From assembly GCA_910589425.1 (NCBI GenBank), contig CAJUSZ010000003.1, positions 1 through 64,000 on the forward strand: a stretch of DNA of 64,000 nt, read 5' to 3'. Shown here piece by piece: positions 17,633-26,621 of the stretch; position 1 is the first letter of the stretch, and every line of letters begins with the position of its first letter. The stretch is from an uncultured Muribaculaceae bacterium (GTDB taxonomy: Bacteria > Bacteroidota > Bacteroidia > Bacteroidales > Muribaculaceae). Position numbers and translations under genes: made by a program. The notes below the pieces were generated by a model that was not told the DNA's origin, searched no databases, and worked only from the letters and a program-made list of their open reading frames with translations.

Positions 17633-17663
17633 TTTGCAGTATTATATATTTTTTTTAATTTCG
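17633..17663 (+). promoter_or_regulatory. promoter of the M23-like/dxr region
   Basis: A -33 TTTG (17633-17636) and a -7 TAATTTCG (17656-17663) are spaced 19 bp apart. Transcription would begin near 17670, which argues for the internal start codon at 17707 rather than the ATG at 17671. Confidence 0.65.
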
Positions 17664-17706
17664 CACCACGATGTGGTCCGGAATGATCTCCGGACAATCC
17701 ACGATG

Positions 17707-18531
17707 ATGAAGAAACGGGCAAGACGATTCAGTCTAAATCTAAACGACGATTCGCGCCTGAGGCGGATCGCCTCGGTCAGTATGCCTCTGTGGCAATGGA
17801 TCTTAGCCGTCATTGCGCTCGGTGGAGCCGGATTGTTAATGTCCGGCGTCATTGTCGGACTAACCCCTCTGCGCAAACTGCTTCCAGGGTTTATGGAAGA
17901 ATCGACAAGAGCGCTGACCGAAGAAAACATCATGCGGCTCGACTCCCTGCAGGCGGCATACGAGAAAGACCGGGCATACGTGGAAAACATACTGACCGTG
18001 TTCGACACCGACCGTCAGTCGACCGACTCGGCCTCCCTTGTGGTCAACCCCCGTCCGCTCACAGCGGATTCGGTCATGTCGCGTACTCCCGAAGAGGAGA
18101 AATTCATAAAAATGATGGAGCAGCGGGAAAAATACAATCTCTCTATTCTCGCTCCTCTCGCAGCTGAAGGTATGCTGTTCAATCCTCCGAGCGACGAATG
18201 CGTGTTCACCGCGGCCACACGCAAATCGACAGCGGCCGAGATCATAATCCCGTCAGACAGTCCGGTCGGAGCCATTGCCGACGGTATGGTGCTGGACACC
18301 TTTTTCTCACCCTCCGACGGCGGAAATGTCATCATCATCCAGCATGGAAACGGATTCGCGAGCCGCATTTCAAGACTCGGCAACATGCTGGTCAGCCGTG
18401 GCGATTATGTCCAGGCGGGCCAGATCATAGCTTTCCCCCAGTCGGGACACGGACGGGACGGATCGAGGCTGATGATTGAAATATGGCGAAATAGCGATCC
18501 GCTCATCCCGTTCGAGCTTATCGGACACTGA
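17707..18531 (+). CDS. degenerate M23/LytM-domain membrane protein
   Basis: This 274-residue protein has a short cytoplasmic basic N-terminus, one membrane segment (about residues 29-51), a helical periplasmic stretch (about 60-145) and a C-terminal LytM-like fold (about 165-270: PVGAIADGMVLDTFF, IIIQHGNGF, GDYVQAGQIIAFP). The zinc ligands of active M23 peptidases are missing: there is no HxxxD before the fold, and the usual HLHFE is LMIEIW. It is therefore probably a non-catalytic LytM protein, perhaps an amidase activator like EnvC/NlpD (inference). An ATG at 17671 would add 12 residues. It precedes dxr and rseP. Confidence 0.8.
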   Translation: MKKRARRFSLNLNDDSRLRRIASVSMPLWQWILAVIALGGAGLLMSGVIVGLTPLRKLLPGFMEESTRALTEENIMRLDSLQAAYEKDRAYVENILTVFDTDRQSTDSASLVVNPRPLTADSVMSRTPEEEKFIKMMEQREKYNLSILAPLAAEGMLFNPPSDECVFTAATRKSTAAEIIIPSDSPVGAIADGMVLDTFFSPSDGGNVIIIQHGNGFASRISRLGNMLVSRGDYVQAGQIIAFPQSGHGRDGSRLMIEIWRNSDPLIPFELIGH

Positions 18532-18578
18532 CACCGTAACTGACACCTTAACAAAGATTATACAGGGAAATAGTGATG

Positions 18579-18605
18579 ACGAGAAAGGCTTTCTCGTTTT
18601 TTTTT
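18579..18605 (+). terminator. intrinsic terminator after the M23-like gene
   Basis: A perfect 8-bp stem (ACGAGAAA, 18579-18586, with 18590-18597) has a 3-nt loop and runs into nine consecutive T residues. This is the most canonical terminator in the window. Confidence 0.9.
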
Positions 18606-18607
18606 CG

Positions 18608-18615
18608 TAAATTCG
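18608..18615 (+). promoter_or_regulatory. candidate -7 element for dxr
   Basis: TAAATTCG directly follows the terminator T-tract and resembles TAnnTTTG. It gives dxr-rseP a promoter separate from the M23-like gene. No clean -33 is seen because the position lies inside the terminator. Confidence 0.4.
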
Positions 18616-18731
18616 CACATTATTTAAAAGGAGGCCAGCCACGCTCATGGCGTTGCCGCCGCTTCCTGAACACTTTTCCTAAGCCCCGGCAAAGTCCCTT
18701 TTCCTGGGCGCACATCTAACATAGCAACCTT

Positions 18732-19910
18732 TTGAACCTGAACGTCAAAAACATAGCAATACTGGGAAGCACCGGAAGCATCGGGACACAAACCCTCGAT
18801 ATCATAGATGAGCATCCACAGCTTTTCAGAGTCTCGCTGCTGACAGCGGGACGCAACTGGCAGCTGCTCGCAAAGCAGGCCAGACGCTTTCTGCCCCGGA
18901 GAGTGGTGATCGCCGATTCATCGGCGCTTCCCTATCTCCGTCAGGCTCTCGCGGATCTGCCGATAGACATCGCCGCCGGAACCGAAAAAATATGCGAGGC
19001 CGTAAGGGAGGATGATATAGACACAGTTGTCACAGCCATGGTGGGCTACAGCGGCCTGCATCCGACAGTAAGCGCCATCGAAAGCCACAAGACCATAGCC
19101 CTGGCCAACAAAGAGACTCTCGTTGTGGCCGGCGACATAATCACACGTCTCGCCGAAGCCAACGGAGTCAGCATCATACCCGTGGACAGCGAACATTCGG
19201 CCATATTCCAATGTCTGCAAGGGGAAAACCGGTCTGAAGCCGACAAGATATTGCTGACTGCAAGCGGCGGACCTTTCCGCACCTGGGAAAAACAGGACGT
19301 GGCCAACGCCACCGCAGCCGACGCACTGAGACACCCCAACTGGTCGATGGGAGCTAAAGTAACTGTCGATTCGGCTTCGATGATGAACAAGGGATTCGAG
19401 ATGATCGAAGCCAGATGGCTCTTCGGGTGTCCGCCTGACAAGATCGAGATTGTGGTCCATCCGCAGTCTATCGTGCATTCCATGGTCCAGTTCGCCGACG
19501 GATCGGTGAAGGCGCAGCTTGGCGTGCCCGACATGCATCTTCCGATCCGGTATGCGCTCAGTTATCCCACGAGACTTGTATCGAACCGGAGCATGCTCAG
19601 CCTATCCCAATACTCCACTCTGACATTTGAAGCACCCGACACCGACAAGTTCCCAATGCTGAACTATGCATTCGACGCCATTTCTGCCGGCGGGACAATG
19701 CCGTGCATCCTCAACGCCGCCAACGAGATCGCCGTGGCCGCATTCCTCCGCGGAGAGATCCGATTCGGACAAATACCGCATATTGCAGAACTCACAATGT
19801 CGGCCATGCCACCGACCCGGGTAACAGGAATCCAGGATCTGGTGGAAGCCAACAGAGAAGCGCGCGGAAAAGCCGAAGATATTCTCAGGCAGGAGAAATC
19901 ACGCCTCTAA
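18732..19910 (+). CDS. dxr: 1-deoxy-D-xylulose 5-phosphate reductoisomerase
   Basis: Dxr makes 2-C-methyl-D-erythritol 4-phosphate in the MEP isoprenoid pathway. The 392-residue protein shows the NADPH loop ILGSTGSIGTQTL at its very N-terminus, ALANKETLVVAG, the metal-site VDSEHSAIFQCL, the flexible-loop LTASGGPFR, and VDSASMMNKGFE. No ATG or GTG lies between an in-frame stop at 18717 and the NADPH loop, so TTG at 18732 is the likely start. rseP follows after 37 bp, a conserved neighbour in Bacteroidales. Confidence 0.95.
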   Translation: MNLNVKNIAILGSTGSIGTQTLDIIDEHPQLFRVSLLTAGRNWQLLAKQARRFLPRRVVIADSSALPYLRQALADLPIDIAAGTEKICEAVREDDIDTVVTAMVGYSGLHPTVSAIESHKTIALANKETLVVAGDIITRLAEANGVSIIPVDSEHSAIFQCLQGENRSEADKILLTASGGPFRTWEKQDVANATAADALRHPNWSMGAKVTVDSASMMNKGFEMIEARWLFGCPPDKIEIVVHPQSIVHSMVQFADGSVKAQLGVPDMHLPIRYALSYPTRLVSNRSMLSLSQYSTLTFEAPDTDKFPMLNYAFDAISAGGTMPCILNAANEIAVAAFLRGEIRFGQIPHIAELTMSAMPPTRVTGIQDLVEANREARGKAEDILRQEKSRL

Positions 19911-19947
19911 AACCACATTACACATATTCCCAGACCACAACCTACAG

Positions 19948-21387
19948 ATGGACACTTTTCTGATAAAAGCCACACAACTCATACTCGCTTTCGCAATTCT
20001 TGTGATCATACATGAATTCGGACATTTTCTCTTCGCACGCATATTTGGAATCCGGGTCGAGAAATTCTATATATTCTTCAATCCGCTGACATCCATATTT
20101 AAATGGAAACCGGGGAAATATTTCGGTTTCTTCGGCAAAAAACGGCACTTCAAGGGAGTGGATCCAGACGAAGATGAGAATCAGTCCGGAGGGCGCCGCA
20201 GCTTCTGGAAAGATACCGAATACGGCATCGGCTGGCTGCCACTCGGAGGATATTGCAAAATCGCCGGAATGATCGATGAGTCGATGGACAAGGAACAGAT
20301 GAAACTCCCTCCTAAAGACTGGGAATTCCGTTCCAAACCCGCATGGCAGCGTCTGCTGGTGATGATAGCCGGAGTCCTGTTCAATTTTCTGCTCGCGATC
20401 CTCATATACGCAGGTATCGTTTATGCCACCGGCGAGAGATATGTGCCCTTGCGCAATGCCGGGATGGGCATGGCCTATTCAGAAGCGGCCCATAAAATCG
20501 GTTTCAAGGATGGCGACATACCTCTGACAGCCGACGGAGAGCCGCTCGACATACCCGCTGAGGCACGGATGAAAATGATTCAGGCAAAGAGCGTCTCCGT
20601 GCTTCGCGACAGCAAAGACACCGTGCGGATCGATATTCCGGCTGACATGATGATCAGGCTTGACGAAGAAAACCGCAAGGGGGAATCAGCCATAAGCTTC
20701 ATGGCCTACCGTCTTCCGGTCAAAGTAACGCAAGTCTCTCCGGGCGACGGAGCCGACAAGGGTGGCATCCTCGCAGGCGACCGTATAATAGCGATCGACA
20801 GCGTGGCGACACCGACTCTCGATTCATTCTTCCCCGAACTGGAGAAACATGCCGGCAAGACCGTGGCTGTGAAAGTGGCGCGGGGAGAGACGCTGTCCGA
20901 CACGCTCGTTCTGCCTGTGAAACTATCCGAAGGATCAAAAATGGGAATCGGTCTTGAGGTGGATCCTTCCGCATTCTACAGATATGAAGAGAAGCATTAT
21001 GGACTGTTCGCCTCTGTGCCGCGCGGCGTGGAGATGGGCACCGAACGCCTTACGTCATACGCCAAATCCATGAAGCTCGTCTTCACAAAAGAGGGAGCCA
21101 AAAGCGTAGGAGGATTCGGCTCGATCGGCAGTATTTTCCCCGAGAAATGGGACTGGATAGCATTCTGGAATATCGCAGCCTTCCTCTCCGTAGCGCTCGC
21201 GTTCATGAATATCCTGCCAATCCCGGCATTGGACGGCGGACATGTGATGTTTCTGCTCTACGAAGTCATATTCCGCCGCAAACCGAGCGAGAAGTTCATG
21301 GAATGGGCGCAAATGATCGGAATGGGGCTCCTTATCCTGCTGCTCCTCTATGCCAACGGAATGGACATAGTGCGTCTTTTCAAATAA
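19948..21387 (+). CDS. rseP: RIP (site-2) metalloprotease
   Basis: This 479-residue intramembrane zinc protease carries HEFGH at residues 22-26 inside the first membrane helix. Further membrane segments lie near 135-155, about 405-430 and the C-terminus. The second zinc-site motif NILPIPALDGGH is at 421-432. The middle holds PDZ-like repeats (about 160-330, GGILAGDRIIAIDS). The family trims anti-sigma factors and signal-peptide remnants. A putative membrane anti-sigma lies elsewhere in this window (49.2 kb), but a link is speculative. Confidence 0.94.
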   Translation: MDTFLIKATQLILAFAILVIIHEFGHFLFARIFGIRVEKFYIFFNPLTSIFKWKPGKYFGFFGKKRHFKGVDPDEDENQSGGRRSFWKDTEYGIGWLPLGGYCKIAGMIDESMDKEQMKLPPKDWEFRSKPAWQRLLVMIAGVLFNFLLAILIYAGIVYATGERYVPLRNAGMGMAYSEAAHKIGFKDGDIPLTADGEPLDIPAEARMKMIQAKSVSVLRDSKDTVRIDIPADMMIRLDEENRKGESAISFMAYRLPVKVTQVSPGDGADKGGILAGDRIIAIDSVATPTLDSFFPELEKHAGKTVAVKVARGETLSDTLVLPVKLSEGSKMGIGLEVDPSAFYRYEEKHYGLFASVPRGVEMGTERLTSYAKSMKLVFTKEGAKSVGGFGSIGSIFPEKWDWIAFWNIAAFLSVALAFMNILPIPALDGGHVMFLLYEVIFRRKPSEKFMEWAQMIGMGLLILLLLYANGMDIVRLFK

Positions 21388-21436
21388 GAGCCTGTCTAAC
21401 AAACGCAATCTGCATAAAAACACAGACAAACCGGAA

Positions 21437-22621
21437 ATGAATATAAAGACCATCAGACTGAAAAAAGGGAAAGAGGAATCGCTTCTGCGCAGACATCCCT
21501 GGGTATTCTCAGGAGCTATAGCCTCCCTGCCCGAAGGACTCGAAGAGGGGGAAACCGTAAAAGTCGAGACCTCATCCGGAGATACGATCGGCGTAGGGCA
21601 TTTCCAGATCGGAAGCATCGCCGTGAGAATGCTCGGTTTCGGATCAGCGGCATTGCCTGAAGACTTCTACGGCATGCGTCTGCGTAATGCTTTCAGGATA
21701 CGGCAGACTCTCGGACTGATAAGGCCCGACAACACATGCTACCGGCTCATTCACGGAGAAGGCGATTTCATCCCCGGACTGATCGTGGACATCTACGGAG
21801 ACACGGCCGTGATGCAGGCCCATTCTCCGGGAATCCATTTCGCACGCCATCAGATAGCCGCCGCGCTGACCGAACTTCCGGAGGCAGGCATCAGAAATGT
21901 ATACTACAAGAGCGAGACCACTCTCCCCTACAAAGCGCACCTTGATCCGGAAAATGAATATCTCGCCGGAAACTACGATGGAAACATCGCCATCGAAAAC
22001 GGCCTGCAATTCAACATCGACTGGATGAGGGGGCAAAAGACCGGTTTTTTCGTGGATCAGCGCGAGAACCGTATGCTGCTCCAGCATTATGCGAAAGGAA
22101 GAGATGTCCTCAACATGTTCTGCTACACAGGAGGATTTTCAGTCTACGCCATGAGAGGCGGAGCCAACAGAGTGGATTCTGTCGATTCCTCAGCCAAAGC
22201 CGCCGCACTGACCGACGCCAACATAGAGCTTAATTTCCCCGGCGACGGACGTCATCACACCTACGCGACAGATGCATTCCGTTTTCTATCGGAAATGGAG
22301 AAAGACTCCTACGACCTCATCATTCTCGATCCGCCGGCATTCGCAAAACACCGTAACGCTCTTAAGAACGGACTGCTCGGATACCGTAAGCTGAACTCTC
22401 GCGCATTCGACAAGATACGCTCCGGAGGCATACTCTTCACATTCTCCTGCTCACAGGTGGTTACGAAGGAGATGTTCCGTCTCGCGGTGTTCAGCGCGGC
22501 CGCCCAATCGGGACGCAACGTCAGAATCCTTCACCAGCTCACCCAGCCGGCAGACCATCCGATCGACATTTCCCATCCCGAGGGTGAATACCTCAAAGGG
22601 CTTGTCCTTTATGTGGAATAA
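21437..22621 (+). CDS. class I SAM-dependent rRNA methyltransferase (RlmI-like)
   Basis: This 394-residue protein has an N-terminal PUA-like domain (about 1-75, GKEESLLRRHPWVFSGAI) and an RlmI-type middle (GLIVDIYGDTAVMQ). The C-terminal Rossmann methyltransferase domain contains GQKTGFFVDQRENR, VLNMFCYTGGFSVYA and the catalytic-type LDPPAFAK. The family methylates cytosine C5 of 23S rRNA (RlmI, m5C1962 in E. coli). The exact target here is inferred from family only. Confidence 0.9.
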   Translation: MNIKTIRLKKGKEESLLRRHPWVFSGAIASLPEGLEEGETVKVETSSGDTIGVGHFQIGSIAVRMLGFGSAALPEDFYGMRLRNAFRIRQTLGLIRPDNTCYRLIHGEGDFIPGLIVDIYGDTAVMQAHSPGIHFARHQIAAALTELPEAGIRNVYYKSETTLPYKAHLDPENEYLAGNYDGNIAIENGLQFNIDWMRGQKTGFFVDQRENRMLLQHYAKGRDVLNMFCYTGGFSVYAMRGGANRVDSVDSSAKAAALTDANIELNFPGDGRHHTYATDAFRFLSEMEKDSYDLIILDPPAFAKHRNALKNGLLGYRKLNSRAFDKIRSGGILFTFSCSQVVTKEMFRLAVFSAAAQSGRNVRILHQLTQPADHPIDISHPEGEYLKGLVLYVE

Positions 22622-22659
22622 ATTAAAATAAAAAACAAAAACCTTAAAGTATATAATCA

Positions 22660-24699
22660 ATGAAAAAAGTTATTCCGACGCTTGTACTCGGTGCATTGGC
22701 CTGCATGCCCGCCTTAGCCGCCGAAAACAAGGATTTCAACTATCACGTAGACCGTTTTGCCGACATCGAGGTGCTTCGCTACGAAGTGCCCGAGTTCAAC
22801 AGCCTGTCCCTGCAGCAGAAAAAAATGCTCTACTATCTTTCACAGGCCGCACAGATGGGCCGCGACATAATCTGGGATCAGAACGGACGCTACAACCTCA
22901 AGATACGCAAGACTCTCGAGAACATCTACACCAATTACAAAGGCGACCGTGAAAGCAAAGACTTCAAAGCCTTTGAAAAATACCTCAAGCAGGTATGGTT
23001 CGGCAACGGAATCCACCATCACTACTCCAACGACAAGTTCACCCCGGAATTCTCCAGGGAATTCTTCGAGGAGCAGGTTCGCGCCCTTCCTGCCGACAAG
23101 CTTCCCGTTTGCCAGGGCAAAGACGCCCAGCATCTGATCGACGTACTCGGCCCGGTGATTTTCGATCCCACCGTAATGGCTAAGAAAGTGAATCAGGACG
23201 GCTCGCAGGACATCATCGCCACATCGGCCGGCAATCTCTACGGCCCCGGCGTAACCCAGGCCGAAGTAGAGGAATACTTCGCCAAAATAAAGGATCCCAA
23301 CGATCCGACTCCCATCAGCTACGGACTGAACTCAAAAATGGTGAAGGACAAAGATGGCAACCTCAAGGAACTTCACTATCATCTCAACGGACTCTACGGT
23401 CCGGCTATCGCCAAGATCATCTACTGGCTCGACATGGCTAAAAACGTGGCCGAAAACGATGCACAGAAAGCATACATCACCAAGCTGATCGACTACTACA
23501 TCACCGGCGATCTCCGCCTTTTCGACGAGTACTCCATCCTTTGGGCTGAGGACACCAAGAGCAACGTGGACTTTGTCAACGGATTCATCGAAAGCTACAG
23601 CGATCCCCTCGGCATGACCGGATCATGGGAGTCATACGTGAATTTCAAAAACAGCAAGGCCTCTGCACGCACTGAAGCAATCTCCAGCAACGCCCAGTGG
23701 TTCGAGAGCAATTCACCTGTTGATCCGCGCTTCCGCAAAGAAAACGTGAAAGGCGTGTCAGCCAAGGTCATCACAGCGGCCATGCTCGCCGGAGACGCCT
23801 TCCCCTCCACAGCAATCGGCATCAACCTCCCCAACGCAAACTGGATCAGAGCCGCCCACGGATCCAAATCGGTTACACTCGAGAACATCACCGAGGCATA
23901 CGAGATGGCTTCCCACGGCAACGGATTCAATGAGGAGTTCGTGATCGACGCCCCGACACGCAAGATTATGGAGGATTATCTCTACATCACCGACATGCTC
24001 CACACAGACCTTCACGAATGTCTCGGCCACGCTTCAGGACAGTTGCTCCCAGGGGTGGATCAGGATGCTCTGAAAGAAAACGGAGCCGCACTCGAAGAGG
24101 CCCGCGCGGACCTGTTCGCTCTCTACTATCTCGCAGATCCGAAGCTCCTCGAGATCGGCGTGATCGACAATCCTGACGCATACAAGGCTGAATACTACAA
24201 GTATATGCTCAACGGACTCATGACCCAGCTCAACCGTATCGAACTTGGCAAGGACGTAGAGGAAGCCCACATGCGCAACCGTCAGCTCATAGCCCAGTGG
24301 ATTCTCGATCATGGCAAGAAAGACAAAGTGGTTGAACTGGTCAAGAAAGGTGGAAAGACTTTCGTCAAGATCAATGACTACAAAAAAATGCGTGCCCTCA
24401 TTGGGCAGCTTCTCGGTGAGATCCAGCGCATAAAGAGCGAAGGAGACTATGAGGCCGGTAAGAAACTGATCGACCGCTATGCAGTCAAGATCGATCCGAA
24501 ACTCCACAAGGAGGTTCTCAACCGCTATTCCAAGCTCGACATCCCCCCTTACAGAGGTTTCGTCAACCCTGTCTACAAGCCTGTAACCAATGAGAAAGGT
24601 GAAATCACCGACATCACCATCGATTATTCCGAGACATATCCCGAACAGATGCTTCGCCTTTCCCGCGAATACTCCACTCTCGGAACCAGCTCGCATTGA
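22660..24699 (+). CDS. dipeptidyl peptidase III (M49 metallopeptidase)
   Basis: DPP III releases dipeptides from short peptides using zinc. The zinc motif HECLGH lies at residues 452-457 and the second motif EEARADL at 479-485. HExxGH with one residue fewer than the eukaryotic HEhhhGH is characteristic of Bacteroides DPP III. The 679-residue length fits. The N-terminus has a signal peptide (ALACMPALAA, about 10-20), pointing to a periplasmic or surface enzyme. A hairpin terminator follows. Confidence 0.93.
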   Translation: MKKVIPTLVLGALACMPALAAENKDFNYHVDRFADIEVLRYEVPEFNSLSLQQKKMLYYLSQAAQMGRDIIWDQNGRYNLKIRKTLENIYTNYKGDRESKDFKAFEKYLKQVWFGNGIHHHYSNDKFTPEFSREFFEEQVRALPADKLPVCQGKDAQHLIDVLGPVIFDPTVMAKKVNQDGSQDIIATSAGNLYGPGVTQAEVEEYFAKIKDPNDPTPISYGLNSKMVKDKDGNLKELHYHLNGLYGPAIAKIIYWLDMAKNVAENDAQKAYITKLIDYYITGDLRLFDEYSILWAEDTKSNVDFVNGFIESYSDPLGMTGSWESYVNFKNSKASARTEAISSNAQWFESNSPVDPRFRKENVKGVSAKVITAAMLAGDAFPSTAIGINLPNANWIRAAHGSKSVTLENITEAYEMASHGNGFNEEFVIDAPTRKIMEDYLYITDMLHTDLHECLGHASGQLLPGVDQDALKENGAALEEARADLFALYYLADPKLLEIGVIDNPDAYKAEYYKYMLNGLMTQLNRIELGKDVEEAHMRNRQLIAQWILDHGKKDKVVELVKKGGKTFVKINDYKKMRALIGQLLGEIQRIKSEGDYEAGKKLIDRYAVKIDPKLHKEVLNRYSKLDIPPYRGFVNPVYKPVTNEKGEITDITIDYSETYPEQMLRLSREYSTLGTSSH

Positions 24700-24733
24700 T
24701 CTTTAGGTCTTGTTTAACAACATTGATAATCAA

Positions 24734-24770
24734 GAAGGTCCTTGACGGCAACATGTCCTTGAGGACCTTC
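24734..24770 (+). terminator. terminator after the DPP III gene
   Basis: A 9-bp perfect stem (GAAGGTCCT, 24734-24742, with 24762-24770) is followed by GCTTTT. It lies before the next start at 24786 and makes the in-frame ATG at 24696 an unlikely start for that gene. Confidence 0.75.
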
Positions 24771-24785
24771 GCTTTTATCCATACC

Positions 24786-25214
24786 ATGTCAATAAAGGAA
24801 ATAAAGAAGGAATTTTTCGCTCTCCGCAACGGAATGCTCGCCGACACATTGCGCAAGGCCGGAATGCCATACGGGATAATTTTCGGACTGAATGTACCTC
24901 AGATCAGCGCCATTGCAAAGGCAGCCCTGAATGATCCGGAAACGGACCGCGACACACTCGCACGCCAGCTGTGGGAGGACAGCAATGTGAGGGAGTCGCG
25001 TCTGCTCGCATGCTACATGTTTGATCCTGCCACTCTTTCCGAAGACGCGGCCATAAGCCTCGCCACTGAGGCTCTTACCCGCGAAGAAGCCGACATGCTC
25101 GCCTTCAGACTTCTCAGGAATCTGCCCTACGCTGAAGGCCTCGCAGACAAAATCCCGGCGGCAACTCCGGTAGCCGCCTACTCGGCCGAGGCTCTCAGAC
25201 GCAATCTTCAATAA
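24786..25214 (+). CDS. AlkD-like (DNA alkylation repair, HEAT-repeat) protein, short form
   Basis: This 142-residue helical protein resembles the N-terminal and middle HEAT repeats of AlkD-type DNA alkylation repair proteins (FFALRNGMLADTLRKAGMPYG, LARQLWEDSNVRESRLLACYM). Full AlkD proteins are about 220-240 residues, so this is a short version. The start at 24786 sits directly after the upstream terminator. A strong terminator follows, so it is probably monocistronic. Glycosylase activity cannot be claimed. Confidence 0.7.
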   Translation: MSIKEIKKEFFALRNGMLADTLRKAGMPYGIIFGLNVPQISAIAKAALNDPETDRDTLARQLWEDSNVRESRLLACYMFDPATLSEDAAISLATEALTREEADMLAFRLLRNLPYAEGLADKIPAATPVAAYSAEALRRNLQ

Positions 25215-25241
25215 AAGGGATGATGCCCCATCTCAAAGTCC

Positions 25242-25281
25242 GGGCGGTTGCTTCATCAATAGGAGCAGCCGCCCCTTTTTT
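25242..25281 (+). terminator. intrinsic terminator
   Basis: An 11-bp stem (25242-25252 with 25264-25274, one T-G wobble) is followed by six T residues. It lies between the AlkD-like gene and the convergent clpX. Confidence 0.9.
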
Positions 25282-25325
25282 ATCAGGAACGGCTGCGGGA
25301 GTTATAAAATTGCAGTTGTTTTTGT

Positions 25326-26600
25326 TCAATCAACAGGAACCGTGTCGGCAAAATGAGCCTCGGCAAGCTTGCGTGCGGCATATTCGGCATCGACAACGAA
25401 TTTCTCTACCGGATCGGAGGGGATCTCATACATGGCGTCTACCATGATCGTCTCCACTATCGAACGCAAGCCTCTGGCTCCGAGCTTGAATTCGAGTGCC
25501 TTGTCAACGATCAGATCCAAAGCCTCCGGCGTGAATTCGAGTTCCACCCCGTCAAGCCTGAAGAGACGCTTGTACTGACGCGTTATGGCGTTCTTAGGTT
25601 CGGTCAGGATTCTCCTGAGCGCATCCCTATCAAGCGGGTTGAGGCTCGTCAGAATCGGCAGACGACCGATTATTTCAGGAATAAGTCCGAAAGACTTTAG
25701 ATCCTGGGGAGACACATATTTCATGAGATTATCGCGCTCATGCTTCTTTTTCGAGGCATCCTGCCCATACCCGACCATCCTGTGGTTGAGTCTGGATGCT
25801 ATCTTGCGCTCTATCCCGTCGAAAGCTCCGCCGCATATAAAAAGTATGTTTTTCGTATCGACCGGAATCATCTTCTGGTCGGGATGTTTGCGTCCTCCCT
25901 GAGGCGGGACAAGCACCACACTTCCCTCAAGAAGTTTCAGAAGACCCTGCTGCACACCCTCACCGCTCACATCGCGCGTGATGGACGGATTGTCGCTCTT
26001 ACGGGCTATCTTGTCTATCTCGTCGATGAAGACGATGCCTCTCTGCGCCCGGTCCACATCATAGTCGCACGCCTGAAGCAGACGTGTAAGAAGCGATTCG
26101 ATATCCTCTCCCACATATCCGGCTTCGGTCAATACCGTAGCGTCCACTATGGTAAACGGGACATCGAGCAACCTCGCGATCGTTTTTGCGATCAGAGTCT
26201 TTCCGGTGCCTGTCGGGCCGACCATCACGATATTGCTCTTCTCTATGTCGACATCCGCATCCTCACCGCCCTTGACAGCGGTGTTGGAATCCATCTCCTG
26301 GATACGCTTGTAATGGTTGTAGACAGCCACAGAAAGATATTTCTTAGCCTCGTCCTGTCCGATCACATACTGGTCAAGAAAGGCATTGATCTCTTTAGGC
26401 TTGGGGATCTTTTTAACCTCCGTGGCACCCTTGACACTCTTCTGCTTGGATGACTGTGCAAGCTGCGCATCACGTGTTTCATCTATAAAGCGGATGCAGT
26501 CTGTGCAGAGATCCAATCCCGGAAGAATCGACACCACTGGTGTCGCCTGGGAATCCTCCGTCCCGCACATCGAACATCTTTTAGCTGTTTTCTTTGCCAT
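25326..26600 (-). CDS. clpX: ATP-dependent Clp protease ATP-binding subunit ClpX
   Basis: ClpX unfolds substrates and feeds them to ClpP. The 424-residue protein starts with the zinc-binding domain (C9, C12, C32, C35), followed by the AAA+ module: Walker A GPTGTGKT near residue 130, Walker B IVFIDEIDKIA, the pore-loop region GYVGED, and RDVSGEGVQQGLLKLLEG. clpP lies just upstream (21 bp) on the same strand, the conserved clpP-clpX pair. A trigger-factor gene, often found next to this pair, is not present. Confidence 0.97.
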   Translation of the reverse strand: MAKKTAKRCSMCGTEDSQATPVVSILPGLDLCTDCIRFIDETRDAQLAQSSKQKSVKGATEVKKIPKPKEINAFLDQYVIGQDEAKKYLSVAVYNHYKRIQEMDSNTAVKGGEDADVDIEKSNIVMVGPTGTGKTLIAKTIARLLDVPFTIVDATVLTEAGYVGEDIESLLTRLLQACDYDVDRAQRGIVFIDEIDKIARKSDNPSITRDVSGEGVQQGLLKLLEGSVVLVPPQGGRKHPDQKMIPVDTKNILFICGGAFDGIERKIASRLNHRMVGYGQDASKKKHERDNLMKYVSPQDLKSFGLIPEIIGRLPILTSLNPLDRDALRRILTEPKNAITRQYKRLFRLDGVELEFTPEALDLIVDKALEFKLGARGLRSIVETIMVDAMYEIPSDPVEKFVVDAEYAARKLAEAHFADTVPVD

Positions 26601-26621
26601 TTAATCAATTTTTAGCTTTGA

